Shown here: positions 34,041 through 42,036 of the stretch, one piece after another | Numbering within the stretch: position 1 is the first letter of the stretch | Layout: each line of letters begins with the position of its first letter | NCBI GenBank assembly: GCA_029960065.1 | Contig: JASCOF010000008.1 | Coordinates: forward strand, 186,001-250,000 | From: Flavobacteriaceae bacterium PS02336 | GTDB taxonomy: Bacteria; Bacteroidota; Bacteroidia; Flavobacteriales; Flavobacteriaceae | Length of the DNA: 64,000 nt | Direction of reading: 5' to 3' | Made by a program: the position numbers and the translations under genes | The notes under the pieces: generated by a model | What the model saw: the letters and a program-made list of their open reading frames with translations, nothing else | Database searches by the model: none | What the model was told of the DNA's origin: nothing

Positions 34041-34607
34041 TTAGAATTTTAAAGCTACAGTTAATTCAAATTCGTCGTTGATAGTTTTGTCTCCTAAACC
34101 TTCGAAGAAGCTACCTGAACCGTATTTAATATCGTATTTAGTTCTGTCAACTTTGAAAGCAGTTGTAGCAGTGTTTCCTTTTACAGTGATATCAAAAGTT
34201 ACTGGTTTAGTAATTCCTTTAATAGTTAAGTCAGCAGTAACAGTGTAAACGTCAGTAGATTTAGCACCGATAGTTTTGAAAACTAATTTAGAAGTTGGGA
34301 ATTTATCAGTTCCAAAGAAATCGTCAGCTTTTAAGTGACCGTTTAATTTTCCTTGGTATTCTCCAGTTAAATCTGTAGAAGTTAATGAAGTCATGTCAAC
34401 AGTAAAGCTACCACCAACTAATTTTTTTCCTTTGAAAACTACAGCTCCATCTTTGAAGTTTACAGTTCCAGAGTGCTCTCCAGTTACTTTTTTACCTACC
34501 CATTTGATAGTAGATGCTTTTACGTCGATTTTTTTAGTTTGAGCGTTTACTGAAATACCAGCTGCTGCTACGAATAATGCTATTGCAATTGTTTTTAAAT
34601 TTTTCAT
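34041..34607 (-). CDS. YceI-family periplasmic protein
   Basis: The 188-residue protein has a signal peptide (MKNLKTIAIALFVAAAGISVNAQ) and a YceI beta-barrel: TIKWVGKKVTGEHSGTVNF, GSFTVDMTSLTSTDL, LKADDFFGTDKFPTSKLVF, and TADLTIKGITKPVTFDI. YceI proteins bind polyisoprenoid lipids in a hydrophobic barrel. It is the third gene of the MarR operon, 38 bp after the nitroreductase gene; many Bacteroidota pair these two genes, but the joint role is not established. Confidence 0.92.
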   Translation of the reverse strand: MKNLKTIAIALFVAAAGISVNAQTKKIDVKASTIKWVGKKVTGEHSGTVNFKDGAVVFKGKKLVGGSFTVDMTSLTSTDLTGEYQGKLNGHLKADDFFGTDKFPTSKLVFKTIGAKSTDVYTVTADLTIKGITKPVTFDITVKGNTATTAFKVDRTKYDIKYGSGSFFEGLGDKTINDEFELTVALKF

Positions 34608-34645
34608 GTTTTTTAAATTAAAATTTGAATTTGATTAATAAATAA

Positions 34646-35278
34646 TTATAGAGTGATAAATAATTCTTCGTGAGATTTTCTAACTTTTTTCTGGTGCTGT
34701 GATTTATCTTCATCATGTCTGTAACCTACTGTAGCGATTACTGATGCATTTAAACCTAATTTGTCGAAACCTAAAATTTCGTTGAATTTTGCAGCATTGA
34801 AACCTTCCATTGGAGTAGCATCGATTTTTAATTCGGCAGCCGCATTTAATAAGTTTCCTAAAGCTAAATAAGTTTGTTTTGCAGTCCAGATGTGTTTTGC
34901 TTCAGCAGATAAATTGGCAATTACACCTTTCATCATATCGCTGAATCCGCCTAATGCATCAACTGGAACTCCTCTTGTAGCGCTGATGTTGTCAATATAT
35001 TTGTCAACAGAAGTGGTGTCAAGATTCAAATCATTTGCAAAAATGAATAGGTGAGAAGCATCTGTAATTTGAGTTTGTCCCCAAGCTGCCGCTTTTAATT
35101 CTTCTCTTAGTGCTGGATTTTCAACGATAATAACTTTGTATGGTTGTAATCCGTATGAAGAAGCGCTTAATCTAACTGCTTCTTTTAAGGTATTTAAATC
35201 TGCATCAGAGATTTTTTTTCCTGCATCAAATTGTTTTGTTGCATATCTCCAATTTTGATTTTCTACGAAATTGCTCAT
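34646..35278 (-). CDS. NAD(P)H-dependent FMN oxidoreductase (nitroreductase family)
   Basis: This 210-residue protein is NfsB-like: WRYATKQFDAGKKIS, LSASSYGLQPYKVI (FMN-phosphate contact region), LSAEAKHIWTAKQTYLALGN, and ATPMEGFNAAKFNEILGF. It would reduce quinones, nitroaromatics or electrophiles using NAD(P)H. It lies 10 bp downstream of marR and should be controlled by that repressor, typical for enzymes answering to toxic electrophiles. Confidence 0.92.
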   Translation of the reverse strand: MSNFVENQNWRYATKQFDAGKKISDADLNTLKEAVRLSASSYGLQPYKVIIVENPALREELKAAAWGQTQITDASHLFIFANDLNLDTTSVDKYIDNISATRGVPVDALGGFSDMMKGVIANLSAEAKHIWTAKQTYLALGNLLNAAAELKIDATPMEGFNAAKFNEILGFDKLGLNASVIATVGYRHDEDKSQHQKKVRKSHEELFITL

Positions 35279-35288
35279 AATATCTATT

Positions 35289-35747
35289 TTATTTGTTGGT
35301 TCTAAATTTTTCTAGTAACTGATTTAAGAAAACTAATTCTTCTGGTTTTAAATTGTTTGCAAATGTATGTTCATGATCGTCAACTTTAGGATCTAATTCT
35401 TTTAAAACATTCAATCCTTTTTCAGTGATCAGAACTTCGATTTTTCTTCGATTATCTGGACATACATTTCGCGTTACAAATTCTTTTAATAATAATTTGT
35501 CAACCAGCCTTGTTGTGTTGCTTGTTTTAGCAAGCATTCGTTCTTGTATTACGCACATGTTGGCCGGTTTCCCTTTTTGCCCTCTTAATATACGTAACAC
35601 ATTGTATTGTTCTCCAGATAAATCATACGGTTTAAGTAACTCGTTGAAATGATCCTGAACTACATTCTGCGTGTACACGATATTCAGAATAACTTTTTTC
35701 GCATTATCCATCTTAACCGTACTCTTAATAACCTCTTCAATTGTCAT
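35289..35747 (-). CDS. MarR-family transcriptional regulator
   Basis: From the ATG at 35747 the protein is 152 residues. The winged HTH is visible as GEQYNVLRILRGQKGKPANM followed by ERMLAKTSNTTRLVDKLL (recognition helix) and the wing CPDNRRKIEVLITEKG. An ORF extension to 35813 exists but runs through the promoter and both operators, so it is not coding. Cys residues in NMCVIQE and RNVCPDN could sense redox changes, as in some MarR repressors; this is inferred only. Confidence 0.9.
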   Translation of the reverse strand: MTIEEVIKSTVKMDNAKKVILNIVYTQNVVQDHFNELLKPYDLSGEQYNVLRILRGQKGKPANMCVIQERMLAKTSNTTRLVDKLLLKEFVTRNVCPDNRRKIEVLITEKGLNVLKELDPKVDDHEHTFANNLKPEELVFLNQLLEKFRTNK

Positions 35748-35762
35748 AGTCGCAAGTGTATA

Positions 35763-35808
35763 ATTTGTATATACAAATGTATAACTTTTAATAGTTGTAT
35801 ATACAAGT
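35763..35808 (-). promoter_or_regulatory. marR operon promoter with two MarR operators
   Basis: A perfect 16-bp palindrome atttgtatatacaaat (35763-35778) and a second copy agttgtatatacaagt (35793-35808, 12-bp perfect core ttgtatatacaa) lie exactly 30 bp apart, about three helical turns. The first overlaps the -7 box (TACATTTG on the minus strand, 35774-35781) and the second covers a TTG at the -33 position (plus 35804-35806, 22-bp spacer). Binding at either would block RNA polymerase, so autorepression is very likely. Confidence 0.85.
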
Positions 35809-36046
35809 GTCATGTTAAAAATTTGTTAATTCTAAAAAAGTGTAAGAATTCAAAGAGCTATGAGGATTAAAACCAATATTAAAATTAATTTTATTTTTTA
35901 ATTAAAACGCTGATTTTTAAATATTTAACTTAAAGATAAACGAAATGTGGAGTTGTATCGAATTTTATTTCTTTAGTTGCTGAGTTTTACAAAAGAAATA
36001 GGTATCAAGGTCAAAATCTTTTTTAATTTTGATTTATCTGATGGTT

Positions 36047-37654
36047 TTAAAGCTTTTGAAAATCTATTTTTGAGCTGTTTCTAAACTCAGAGAGCAAAAA
36101 ACCTTTAGAAATTTCATTAAAATCTTCTATTTCTTTCAAAATCCAATTCTCATCACGACCCAATTCTTTTGCTATTATTCGAGCTGTTTTTTCAGCACAT
36201 TGAATTGCTGCTCTTGTGTCTAAGAATAATAATCGAACGCGTCTTGCCAAAACATCATCAACGGTTCTCGCCATTTCGTAACGCACAGCCCAAACCACTT
36301 CTGCTATTGTGAATTCATGATCTGGATGCAGTTTTTCTTTTAGTTGAGGTTCTTCCTTTTGCAATTGTATTATTTTCGAAATATCTGAACCATAGATATA
36401 CAAATGATTTTCTCTGTCTTGATTAGTAGTCGGTTTATTTCCATGAATGGATAAGTGCTGTGTAGCACATGTCTTTTTTGGAAGTCTGCCTTTTAAAATA
36501 GCTTTGTCAATTATTTCTTCAGCCATTTTTCGATACGTTGTCCATTTCCCACCGGTAATAGTTATTAAGCCGGTTTCTGAAACAATGATTTTATGGCTTC
36601 TCGAAACTTCTTTAGTACTTTTTCCTTCTTCTTTAGGCGCTGCCAAAGGACGTAAACCTGCAAAAACCGAAAGTACATCGGCTCTTGTCGGTTTTTTTGC
36701 TAAAAAACGCTGTGCAGTTTCCAAGACAAATTGAATTTCACTTTCTAATGCAATAGGTTCTAAACTTTGCTTTTTGATTAAAGTATCAGTAGTACCAACA
36801 ACAATACGATTGTGCCACGGAACAGCAAATAATACTCTGCCGTCTTTGGTTTTCGGAATCATTAAAGCATGTTCGCCGGGTAGAAAAGATTTGTCAAAAA
36901 CTAGATGAATTCCCTGACTTGGTACAATATATTTTTTGTAAACCGTGTCGTTCAATTTCATTATAGCATTGGTAAAAACTCCTGTTGCATTTATTACAAC
37001 CGCACCCTTTAGGTTATAAGTAATTCCAGTTTCTTGATCTGTGGCCTGAACTCCAGTTATTTGATTTTTGTCGTCTTTTACTAAATTGACAACTTTTGCA
37101 TAATTTAAAACACAAGCTCCATTTTCTGCTGCAGTCTGAGCAAGATTAATTGCCAAACGAGAATCATCGAATTGACCGTCGTGGTAAACAACGCCATTTA
37201 CCAATCCGTTTTCCTGCACGTTTGGAAGCATTTCAATAGTTTTCTTTTTTGAAATGTATTTGGAACTGCCTAAACTTAAACAGCCCGACAATAAATCGTA
37301 GATTTTTAATCCGATAGTGTAAAAATACCCGCTCCACCAATTGTAATTCGGAATCACAAAAGATTGATTTTTGACTAAATGACCAGCATTCTTCGCCATC
37401 AATCCTCTTTCTTTTAACGCTTCTCGAACCAAATGAATATCTCCTTGTTCCAGATAACGCACACCGCCATGAACCAATTTAGTGCTTCGGCTAGAAGTTC
37501 CCTTTGCAAAATCGACGGCTTCTAATAAGATGGTTTTGTAACCTCGGCTTGCAGCGTCAATGGCAGTTCCTAGTCCGCTTGCTCCACCGCCGATAATTAT
37601 TACGTCCCAATTTTCGGTATTTTGTAGTTTGGATAACTGCTCTGAACGATTCAT
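36047..37654 (-). CDS. glpD: Glycerol-3-phosphate dehydrogenase (FAD)
   Basis: The 535-residue protein begins with the FAD-binding VIIIGGGASGLGTAIDAASRG, then KGTSSRSTKLVHGGVRYLEQ, the GlpD signature. ITGGKWTTYRKMAEE and the C-terminal helical domain (VWAVRYEMARTVDDVLARRV) complete the family. It oxidises glycerol 3-phosphate to dihydroxyacetone phosphate and passes electrons to quinone at the membrane. No glpF or glpK is adjacent. It is monocistronic on the minus strand. Confidence 0.94.
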   Translation of the reverse strand: MNRSEQLSKLQNTENWDVIIIGGGASGLGTAIDAASRGYKTILLEAVDFAKGTSSRSTKLVHGGVRYLEQGDIHLVREALKERGLMAKNAGHLVKNQSFVIPNYNWWSGYFYTIGLKIYDLLSGCLSLGSSKYISKKKTIEMLPNVQENGLVNGVVYHDGQFDDSRLAINLAQTAAENGACVLNYAKVVNLVKDDKNQITGVQATDQETGITYNLKGAVVINATGVFTNAIMKLNDTVYKKYIVPSQGIHLVFDKSFLPGEHALMIPKTKDGRVLFAVPWHNRIVVGTTDTLIKKQSLEPIALESEIQFVLETAQRFLAKKPTRADVLSVFAGLRPLAAPKEEGKSTKEVSRSHKIIVSETGLITITGGKWTTYRKMAEEIIDKAILKGRLPKKTCATQHLSIHGNKPTTNQDRENHLYIYGSDISKIIQLQKEEPQLKEKLHPDHEFTIAEVVWAVRYEMARTVDDVLARRVRLLFLDTRAAIQCAEKTARIIAKELGRDENWILKEIEDFNEISKGFLLSEFRNSSKIDFQKL

Positions 37655-37753
37655 ATTTAAGGGACTTATTTGTTTAAAGCAAACTTAACGAAATGAAATT
37701 AAAAATTCATGAAGAAGTCAACTTTGTCAAAGTTTGTTTACCCTAAAAGTCAG

Positions 37754-37785
37754 AAACCCGACAGGTTTTAAAACCTGTCGGGTTT
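37754..37785. repeat. Perfect 32-nt palindrome upstream of glpD
   Basis: aaacccgacaggtttt is followed directly by its reverse complement. It lies about 100 bp upstream of the glpD start. Such perfect hairpins are common Flavobacterium spacer elements; as an RNA it would be a 16-bp stem with no loop left over, so it probably forms with a 4-nt loop. Confidence 0.75.
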
Positions 37786-37811
37786 GATTAAGTATATTTT
37801 TAATTTAGTTT

Positions 37812-37933
37812 GCTCGCGTGAGGGATAGGAGCTAACTGCCGAAGCAGTGCGGATAGCCCGACAGCATCGCGATAAAAGGGCGAATAACCACAAAGTTAGT
37901 TTGCCCTTTTATCGCTATGGTGGCACGCCCCAA
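37812..37933. repeat. gggatag...cggatagcccga element, copy 1
   Basis: The conserved words gagggataggagc, cggatagcccga and cacgcccc recur in the element at 46252-46372. In this copy the middle forms a hairpin, gcgataaaagggc (37869-37881) with gcccttttatcgc (37903-37915). It is non-coding. Confidence 0.6.
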
Positions 37934-38000
37934 TGATTTTAGATTTTAGATTTTAGATTGGAATTTGGGATTTAGATTTTGGAATTTGAACAAATTAAAG

Positions 38001-38257
38001 TTAACCGCAAAGAGCGCAAGTTTTTTTTTACAAGCAGGAGTTTTATAAAGCGCAAGGTTCGCAAAGCTTTATAAATAAACTTTGCGAACCTTGCGTATAT
38101 CTTTGCGTGCTTTGCGGTTAAGTAACTTTGAACATATTTAACCGCAAAGAGCGCAAGGTTTTTTTTACAAGCAGGAGTTTTATAAAGCGCAAGGTTCGCA
38201 AAGCTTTATAAATAAACTTTGCGAACCTTGCGTATATCTTTGCGTGCTTTGCGGTTA
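38001..38257. repeat. Tandem pair of 120-bp palindromic repeats
   Basis: Copy 1 (38001-38121) and copy 2 (38138-38257) are nearly identical, differing only near the T-tract at 38020-38030. Each is itself an inverted repeat: ttaaccgcaaagagcgcaag at one end, ctttgcgtgctttgcggtta at the other, with gcaaggttcgcaaag / ctttgcgaaccttgc inside. The near-identity points to a recent duplication. The pair fills the spacer before the YeeE/YedE half-transporter stop codon. Confidence 0.9.
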
Positions 38258-38285
38258 AATAAACTTTAAACTTGAAACATTTATT

Positions 38286-38765
38286 TTAATGAGGAAGTTT
38301 ATCCTTAATCAAACCGTAAACCCAAGTTCCAAAAATAGCACTTACTAAAGTAACGGCTATCACCGTTGCTCCAGTTCCAATTTGAGCAAAAAGCGGTCCG
38401 GGACAAGCTCCGGTAATCGCCCATCCGAAACCAAACATAAGTCCGCCGTAGATTTGTCCTTTGTTGAACGTTTTTGGCTGAATTTCTATTTTTTCGCCAT
38501 CAAGAGTTTTGATATTGAATTTTTTAATTAATTGTACTGAAATCAATCCAACAAAAACAGCGCAGCCAATTACTCCATACATGTGAAACGATTCAAGATG
38601 AAACATTTCCTGAATGCGGAACCAGCTGATGATTTCGGCTTTTACGAATACAATTCCGAAAAAGATTCCGACGATTAAATATTTAAGATTTGCGAATGCA
38701 GTTTCTTTTTTATGGCTTGCGTTGATTCCTTCGCTATCTGTGTTTTTATTTTCTAAATTATTCAT
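38286..38765 (-). CDS. YeeE/YedE half-transporter, second subunit
   Basis: The 159-residue membrane protein has about four helices and the motif GWAITGACPGPLFAQIGTG, with the conserved Cys expected to relay a sulfur species. It corresponds to the second half of the single-chain YeeE thiosulfate transporter. The first half is the separate gene 10 bp upstream. Together they should import thiosulfate or a related sulfur compound. It is in one operon with the MBL-rhodanese gene. Confidence 0.88.
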   Translation of the reverse strand: MNNLENKNTDSEGINASHKKETAFANLKYLIVGIFFGIVFVKAEIISWFRIQEMFHLESFHMYGVIGCAVFVGLISVQLIKKFNIKTLDGEKIEIQPKTFNKGQIYGGLMFGFGWAITGACPGPLFAQIGTGATVIAVTLVSAIFGTWVYGLIKDKLPH

Positions 38766-38775
38766 TTTTGAAATT

Positions 38776-39345
38776 TTAAAGTGAAAGAATATACGGCAAA
38801 ATCAAAAGCGACATTACAAAACCGCCAATCATAAAACAGATTGTTGCAACTACTGAAGGCCATTGTAAATTTGAAATTCCCATAATTGCATGTCCGCTCG
38901 TACATCCGCCTGCATAACGCGTTCCGAAACCAACTAAAAATCCGCCCACAACCATCATGATAAAGCCGCGAAGGGTAAATAAACTTTCCCAAGAAAATAA
39001 TTGTGAAGGAACTAATCCGGTGTGATCTGTAATTCCGTAACCCGCTAACTGCTCTGAAAGTTCTGGAGAAATAACAACCGTATTGGGATTCGACAAGAAA
39101 TAAGAAGCAATAACACCGCCAAGAAATATTCCGAAAACAAAGAATAAATTCCAGCTTTCTTTTTTCCAGTCGTATTTAAAAAAGGAAATATTTGCAGGAA
39201 TACAAGCCGCGCAAATATGACGAAGCGACGAACTTATCCCAAAAGATTTATTTCCGATAATTAATAAAATTGGAACAGTTAATCCAATTAATGGGCCAGC
39301 AACGTACCACGGCCAAGGTTCTTTTATGATTTCAAGTATACTCAT
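38776..39345 (-). CDS. YeeE/YedE half-transporter, first subunit
   Basis: This 189-residue protein carries YAGGCTSGHAIMGISNLQWP with the conserved Cys of the first YeeE repeat, and about five helices. With the next gene it rebuilds a full YeeE-like transporter. Two separate genes instead of one fused gene are common in Bacteroidota and are not a frameshift here: each has its own ATG and stop, 10 bp apart. Transcription probably comes from the promoter of the MBL-rhodanese gene upstream. Confidence 0.88.
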   Translation of the reverse strand: MSILEIIKEPWPWYVAGPLIGLTVPILLIIGNKSFGISSSLRHICAACIPANISFFKYDWKKESWNLFFVFGIFLGGVIASYFLSNPNTVVISPELSEQLAGYGITDHTGLVPSQLFSWESLFTLRGFIMMVVGGFLVGFGTRYAGGCTSGHAIMGISNLQWPSVVATICFMIGGFVMSLLILPYILSL

Positions 39346-39351
39346 TTTTTT

Positions 39352-39427
39352 AGGTTCAAAGGTTCAAAGGAGCAGAGGTTCAAAGGGGAAAACTTTGTCG
39401 CTTTGCACCTTTGCCTCTCTGTACCTT
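39352..39427. repeat. Hairpin repeat between MBL-rhodanese and YeeE genes
   Basis: aggttcaaaggttcaaagga units at the left are mirrored by ctttgcacctttgcctctct and gtacctt at the right. Same family as 7537-7640. It may mark an mRNA processing site inside this operon. Confidence 0.55.
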
Positions 39428-39433
39428 AAAAAA

Positions 39434-40852
39434 TTATGCGTTTAATGTTTTGCTTTGACAAACAAAATCTGATTTTGGAAGATTAGTTTTTGAAATCGCT
39501 CCAAAACCGCCTTCAACTTCAGAGAAATTTCTAAAGCCTCGAGCTTGCAGAATAGAAGCGGCAATCATACTTCTATAGCCGCCCGCACAATGCAGATAAA
39601 AATGCTCATTTGGGTTAATGTCTTTTACCCAATCATTAATATATGCCAAAGGTTTGCTGTAAGCATCTTCGATATGTTCTGCAGCGTATTCTGTTTCTTT
39701 ACGAATATCAACAATTTTATCAGTTTCGATATTTAATTCGTTTGCAAACTGTTCAGCGGTAATTCGGTTTACGGTATCAGTTTCAAAACCTGCTTTCTGC
39801 CAAGCTTCAAATCCGCCATCTAAATGTCCGATAATAGTATCAAAACCAACACGACTTAAACGTGTAACGGTTTCTTCTTCCATTCCAACAGTTGTAACCA
39901 AGATAATTGGCTGTTTAACGTCGGCAATCAAAGTTCCAACCCACGGAGCAAAATCACCATTGATTCCGATATTGATTGACTGCGGAATAAATCCTTTATG
40001 GAAATCAGCGGCACTTCTTGTGTCTAGAATCAAAGCACCGGTTTCTTCAGCAACTGCTTCAAATTCGTTTACATTAATGGCTTTCATTCCGTTATGCAGA
40101 ACGGTTTCAAAACTTTCATAACCACCTTTGTTCATTGCCACATTCATACTGAAATAGGCTGGAGGAGGTAATAGTCCATCGGTTACTTCTGCAATAAATT
40201 CGGCTTCGGTCATATTGGCGCGCAAAGCATAATTGGTTGCTTTCTGATTACCTATAGTAGAAACGGTTTCTTTACTCATGTTTTTTCCGCAGGCGCTTCC
40301 CGCACCATGCGCAGGGTAAACAATAACATCATCAGCAAGAGTCATAATTTTATTTCTTAAAGAATGAAATAAAATTCCAGCCAATTCATCTTGCGTCATT
40401 CCAGCTGCTTTCTGTGCTAAATCTGGACGTCCTACATCGCCGATAAATAAGGTATCACCAGAGAAAATGGCGTGATCTTTTCCGTTTTCATCGATTAATA
40501 GAAAAGTAGAACTTTCCATAGTATGACCTGGAGTATGCAAAACTTTAATAGTTACTTTCCCGATTTTAAATTCCTGTCCATCTTTTGCAGAAATGCAGTC
40601 AAATTCGCAGGCAGCGTTAGGTCCATAAACGATTGGTGCTCCGGTTTCTTTGCTTAAATCAATATGACCAGAAACGAAATCGGCATGGAAATGGGTTTCA
40701 AAAATGTATTTCAGCTTTACGCCGTCACGTTCTAAACGGTCTAAATAAGGCTGCGTTTCTCTTAGAGGATCAATAATGGCAGCTTCGCCATTTGAAGTGA
40801 TATAGTATGCACCTTGTGCTAGGCATCCGGTGTAAATTTGTTCTATTTTCAT
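39434..40852 (-). CDS. MBL-fold persulfide dioxygenase-like protein with two rhodanese domains
   Basis: The 472-residue protein has an ETHE1-type metallo-beta-lactamase domain (residues 1-230: THFHADFVSGH, LHTPGHTMES, FSGDTLFIGDVGRPD), then two rhodanese domains. The first (about 255-355) contains LILDTRSAADFHKGFIPQSI but no Cys in its active loop (LVTTVGMEEET), so it should be inactive. The second (about 365-465) has the active Cys in HCAGGYRS. It would oxidise glutathione- or other persulfides to sulfite and move sulfane sulfur, detoxifying sulfide in the cytoplasm. It heads the operon with the YeeE half-transporters. Confidence 0.92.
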   Translation of the reverse strand: MKIEQIYTGCLAQGAYYITSNGEAAIIDPLRETQPYLDRLERDGVKLKYIFETHFHADFVSGHIDLSKETGAPIVYGPNAACEFDCISAKDGQEFKIGKVTIKVLHTPGHTMESSTFLLIDENGKDHAIFSGDTLFIGDVGRPDLAQKAAGMTQDELAGILFHSLRNKIMTLADDVIVYPAHGAGSACGKNMSKETVSTIGNQKATNYALRANMTEAEFIAEVTDGLLPPPAYFSMNVAMNKGGYESFETVLHNGMKAINVNEFEAVAEETGALILDTRSAADFHKGFIPQSINIGINGDFAPWVGTLIADVKQPIILVTTVGMEEETVTRLSRVGFDTIIGHLDGGFEAWQKAGFETDTVNRITAEQFANELNIETDKIVDIRKETEYAAEHIEDAYSKPLAYINDWVKDINPNEHFYLHCAGGYRSMIAASILQARGFRNFSEVEGGFGAISKTNLPKSDFVCQSKTLNA

Positions 40853-40879
40853 GATACGTATTGTAAAAATGATGGGTTA

Positions 40880-40940
40880 CAAAGATAGCTTTGTTTTCTA
40901 TTAAAATAGGTGACTAATGTTACAGAAATGTGATTTCTGT
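40880..40940 (-). promoter_or_regulatory. MBL-rhodanese promoter with Crp-type operator
   Basis: The -7 box on the minus strand is TATCTTTG (40880-40887). A Crp-like site reads TGTAACATTAGTCAC on the minus strand (40910-40924), matching TGTRA-N6-TYAC, its centre 36.5 bp from the last base of the box, a class II activator position. A further palindrome, ACAGAAAT-GTG-ATTTCTGT (40922-40940), overlaps it. The promoter at tauE has the same arrangement. Confidence 0.7.
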
Positions 40941-40990
40941 TAAAAAATAATATTGATTCGGCCATAGGGGGTATATAAATGGATTTAAAG

Positions 40991-41021
40991 TTGAGCAATT
41001 ACGGTTTTAGCTTTAATTTTG
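40991..41021 (+). promoter_or_regulatory. Promoter of the HD-domain gene
   Basis: TTG at 40991-40993 and TAATTTTG at 41014-41021 are separated by 20 bp, matching the Bacteroidota -33/-7 pattern. It points away from the MBL-rhodanese promoter, so the two genes diverge from this spacer. Confidence 0.6.
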
Positions 41022-41065
41022 CATATGACGAATGTCATTTTTAGGAAAAAAATAATCAGTATAAT

Positions 41066-41656
41066 ATGGACACCAAAGATTTATTAGATCAAATTGCTTT
41101 TATAAAAGAGATTGATAAAGTAAAATACATTCAGCGAAAAACAAAATTGTTCAACAGCGACCGTTGCGAAAATGATGCAGAGCACAGCTGGCATTTGGCT
41201 TTAATGGCAATTGTTTTAGCCGACCATTCAGATGCACCGATTGATGTTTTGAAAGTCGTAAAAATGGTTTTGATACATGATATTGTTGAGATTGATGCGG
41301 GAGATGTTTTTATTTATGATACTGTAAAAAGTCATGATAATGCAGATGAAGAACGTTTAGCCGCAAATCGTATTTTTGGTTTACTGCCCCAAAAACAAGC
41401 TGAAGATTTTATTGCCATTTGGGAAGAATTTGAAGCGGGAGAAACCAACGAAGCCAAATTTGCAAGATCGATGGACAGACTTGAACCTTTATTGCAAAAC
41501 ACCTCGAATAACGGCGGTACATGGAAGGAGTTTGGTGTGAATTACGATAAAGTTTACGAAAAGAAAAGCGTCATTAAAAATGGTTCAGCATCTCTGTGGA
41601 ATTATGCAGAAGGCTTGATTAATGAAAGCGTTGAAAAAGGGATTTTAAAAAAATAA
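41066..41656 (+). CDS. HD-domain hydrolase (YfbR-like)
   Basis: This 196-residue protein shows an HD superfamily metal site: His in NDAEHSWHLALMA (about residue 40), the His-Asp pair in VLIHDIVEIDAGDVF (about 75), and a downstream Asp in ARSMDRLEPLL. The pattern is that of YfbR-type 5'-deoxynucleotidases, which remove phosphate from dNMPs, and of related HD_3 proteins. No signal peptide. It is monocistronic between divergent sulfur genes and cydAB. The precise nucleotide substrate is not predictable. Confidence 0.85.
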   Translation: MDTKDLLDQIAFIKEIDKVKYIQRKTKLFNSDRCENDAEHSWHLALMAIVLADHSDAPIDVLKVVKMVLIHDIVEIDAGDVFIYDTVKSHDNADEERLAANRIFGLLPQKQAEDFIAIWEEFEAGETNEAKFARSMDRLEPLLQNTSNNGGTWKEFGVNYDKVYEKKSVIKNGSASLWNYAEGLINESVEKGILKK

Positions 41657-41686
41657 TCACATAATCAAAATCAAACATAACCTGCG

Positions 41687-41746
41687 GTTTCAATCGCAGG
41701 AACTCATCCATAATCACGATACGTTTCCCGCGGTTGAAACCGCGGG
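41687..41746. repeat. Paired ggttgaaacc hairpins
   Basis: cctgcggtttcaatcgcagg and cccgcggttgaaaccgcggg are two stem-loops, the second with a perfect 9-bp stem. They are related to those at 30729-30811. Confidence 0.6.
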
Positions 41747-41777
41747 CTATGTTTTATCACACAAATCTATACACAAT

Positions 41778-41885
41778 ATTGGCATTTCGAGCGAAGGGAG
41801 AAATCTTCGCAAGTAACTCCGTAATGAGAAGCCAATCTTTGTCGAGCTGCTTGCTAAGATTTCTCCCTTCGGTAGAAATGACAAA
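41778..41885. repeat. 108-bp inverted-repeat element, copy B
   Basis: The arms at 41778-41807 and 41856-41885 pair over about 30 bp with a few mismatches. The centre includes gccaatctttgtcga and aactccgt, which are the reverse complements of the core words in copy A at 2227-2330. So the two elements are the same family inserted in opposite orientations. Confidence 0.8.
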
Positions 41886-42001
41886 TATTAAGGAGACATT
41901 GAAAAGACAAGCGTGATTGCCAATTTTTAAATTGTTGAAAAGTTTAACAAATATCAAGCGATAAACTTTTTTTAAAGGGCGTTAATTCGGGTTTTAATGG
42001 G

Positions 42002-42009
42002 TAAATTTG
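42002..42009 (+). promoter_or_regulatory. cydA -7 promoter box
   Basis: TAAATTTG matches TAnnTTTG. A TTG codon at 42007 overlaps it, so translation must start downstream, at the ATG at 42037. Confidence 0.6.
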
Positions 42010-42036
42010 TGGAACTTCATAAACAAATTACCACTT

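Noticed and set aside
35748..35813. N-terminal extension of MarR
   Set aside because: The stretch holds the promoter and two palindromic operators; the translated sequence (repetitive YTF/YTN) is the operators read as codons.
37655..38285. CRISPR array
   Set aside because: There are only two repeat units, each 120 bp and palindromic, with no regular short spacers and no cas genes.
38286..39345. Frameshift splitting a single YeeE/YedE gene
   Set aside because: Each half has its own start and stop with a 10-bp spacer, and split half-transporters are common in this phylum.
41930..41970. Fnr-type site upstream of cydA (ttgaaaagtttaacaaatatcaa)
   Set aside because: The half-sites are too far apart for the standard 4-bp centre and do not match the site seen at the two sulfur promoters.
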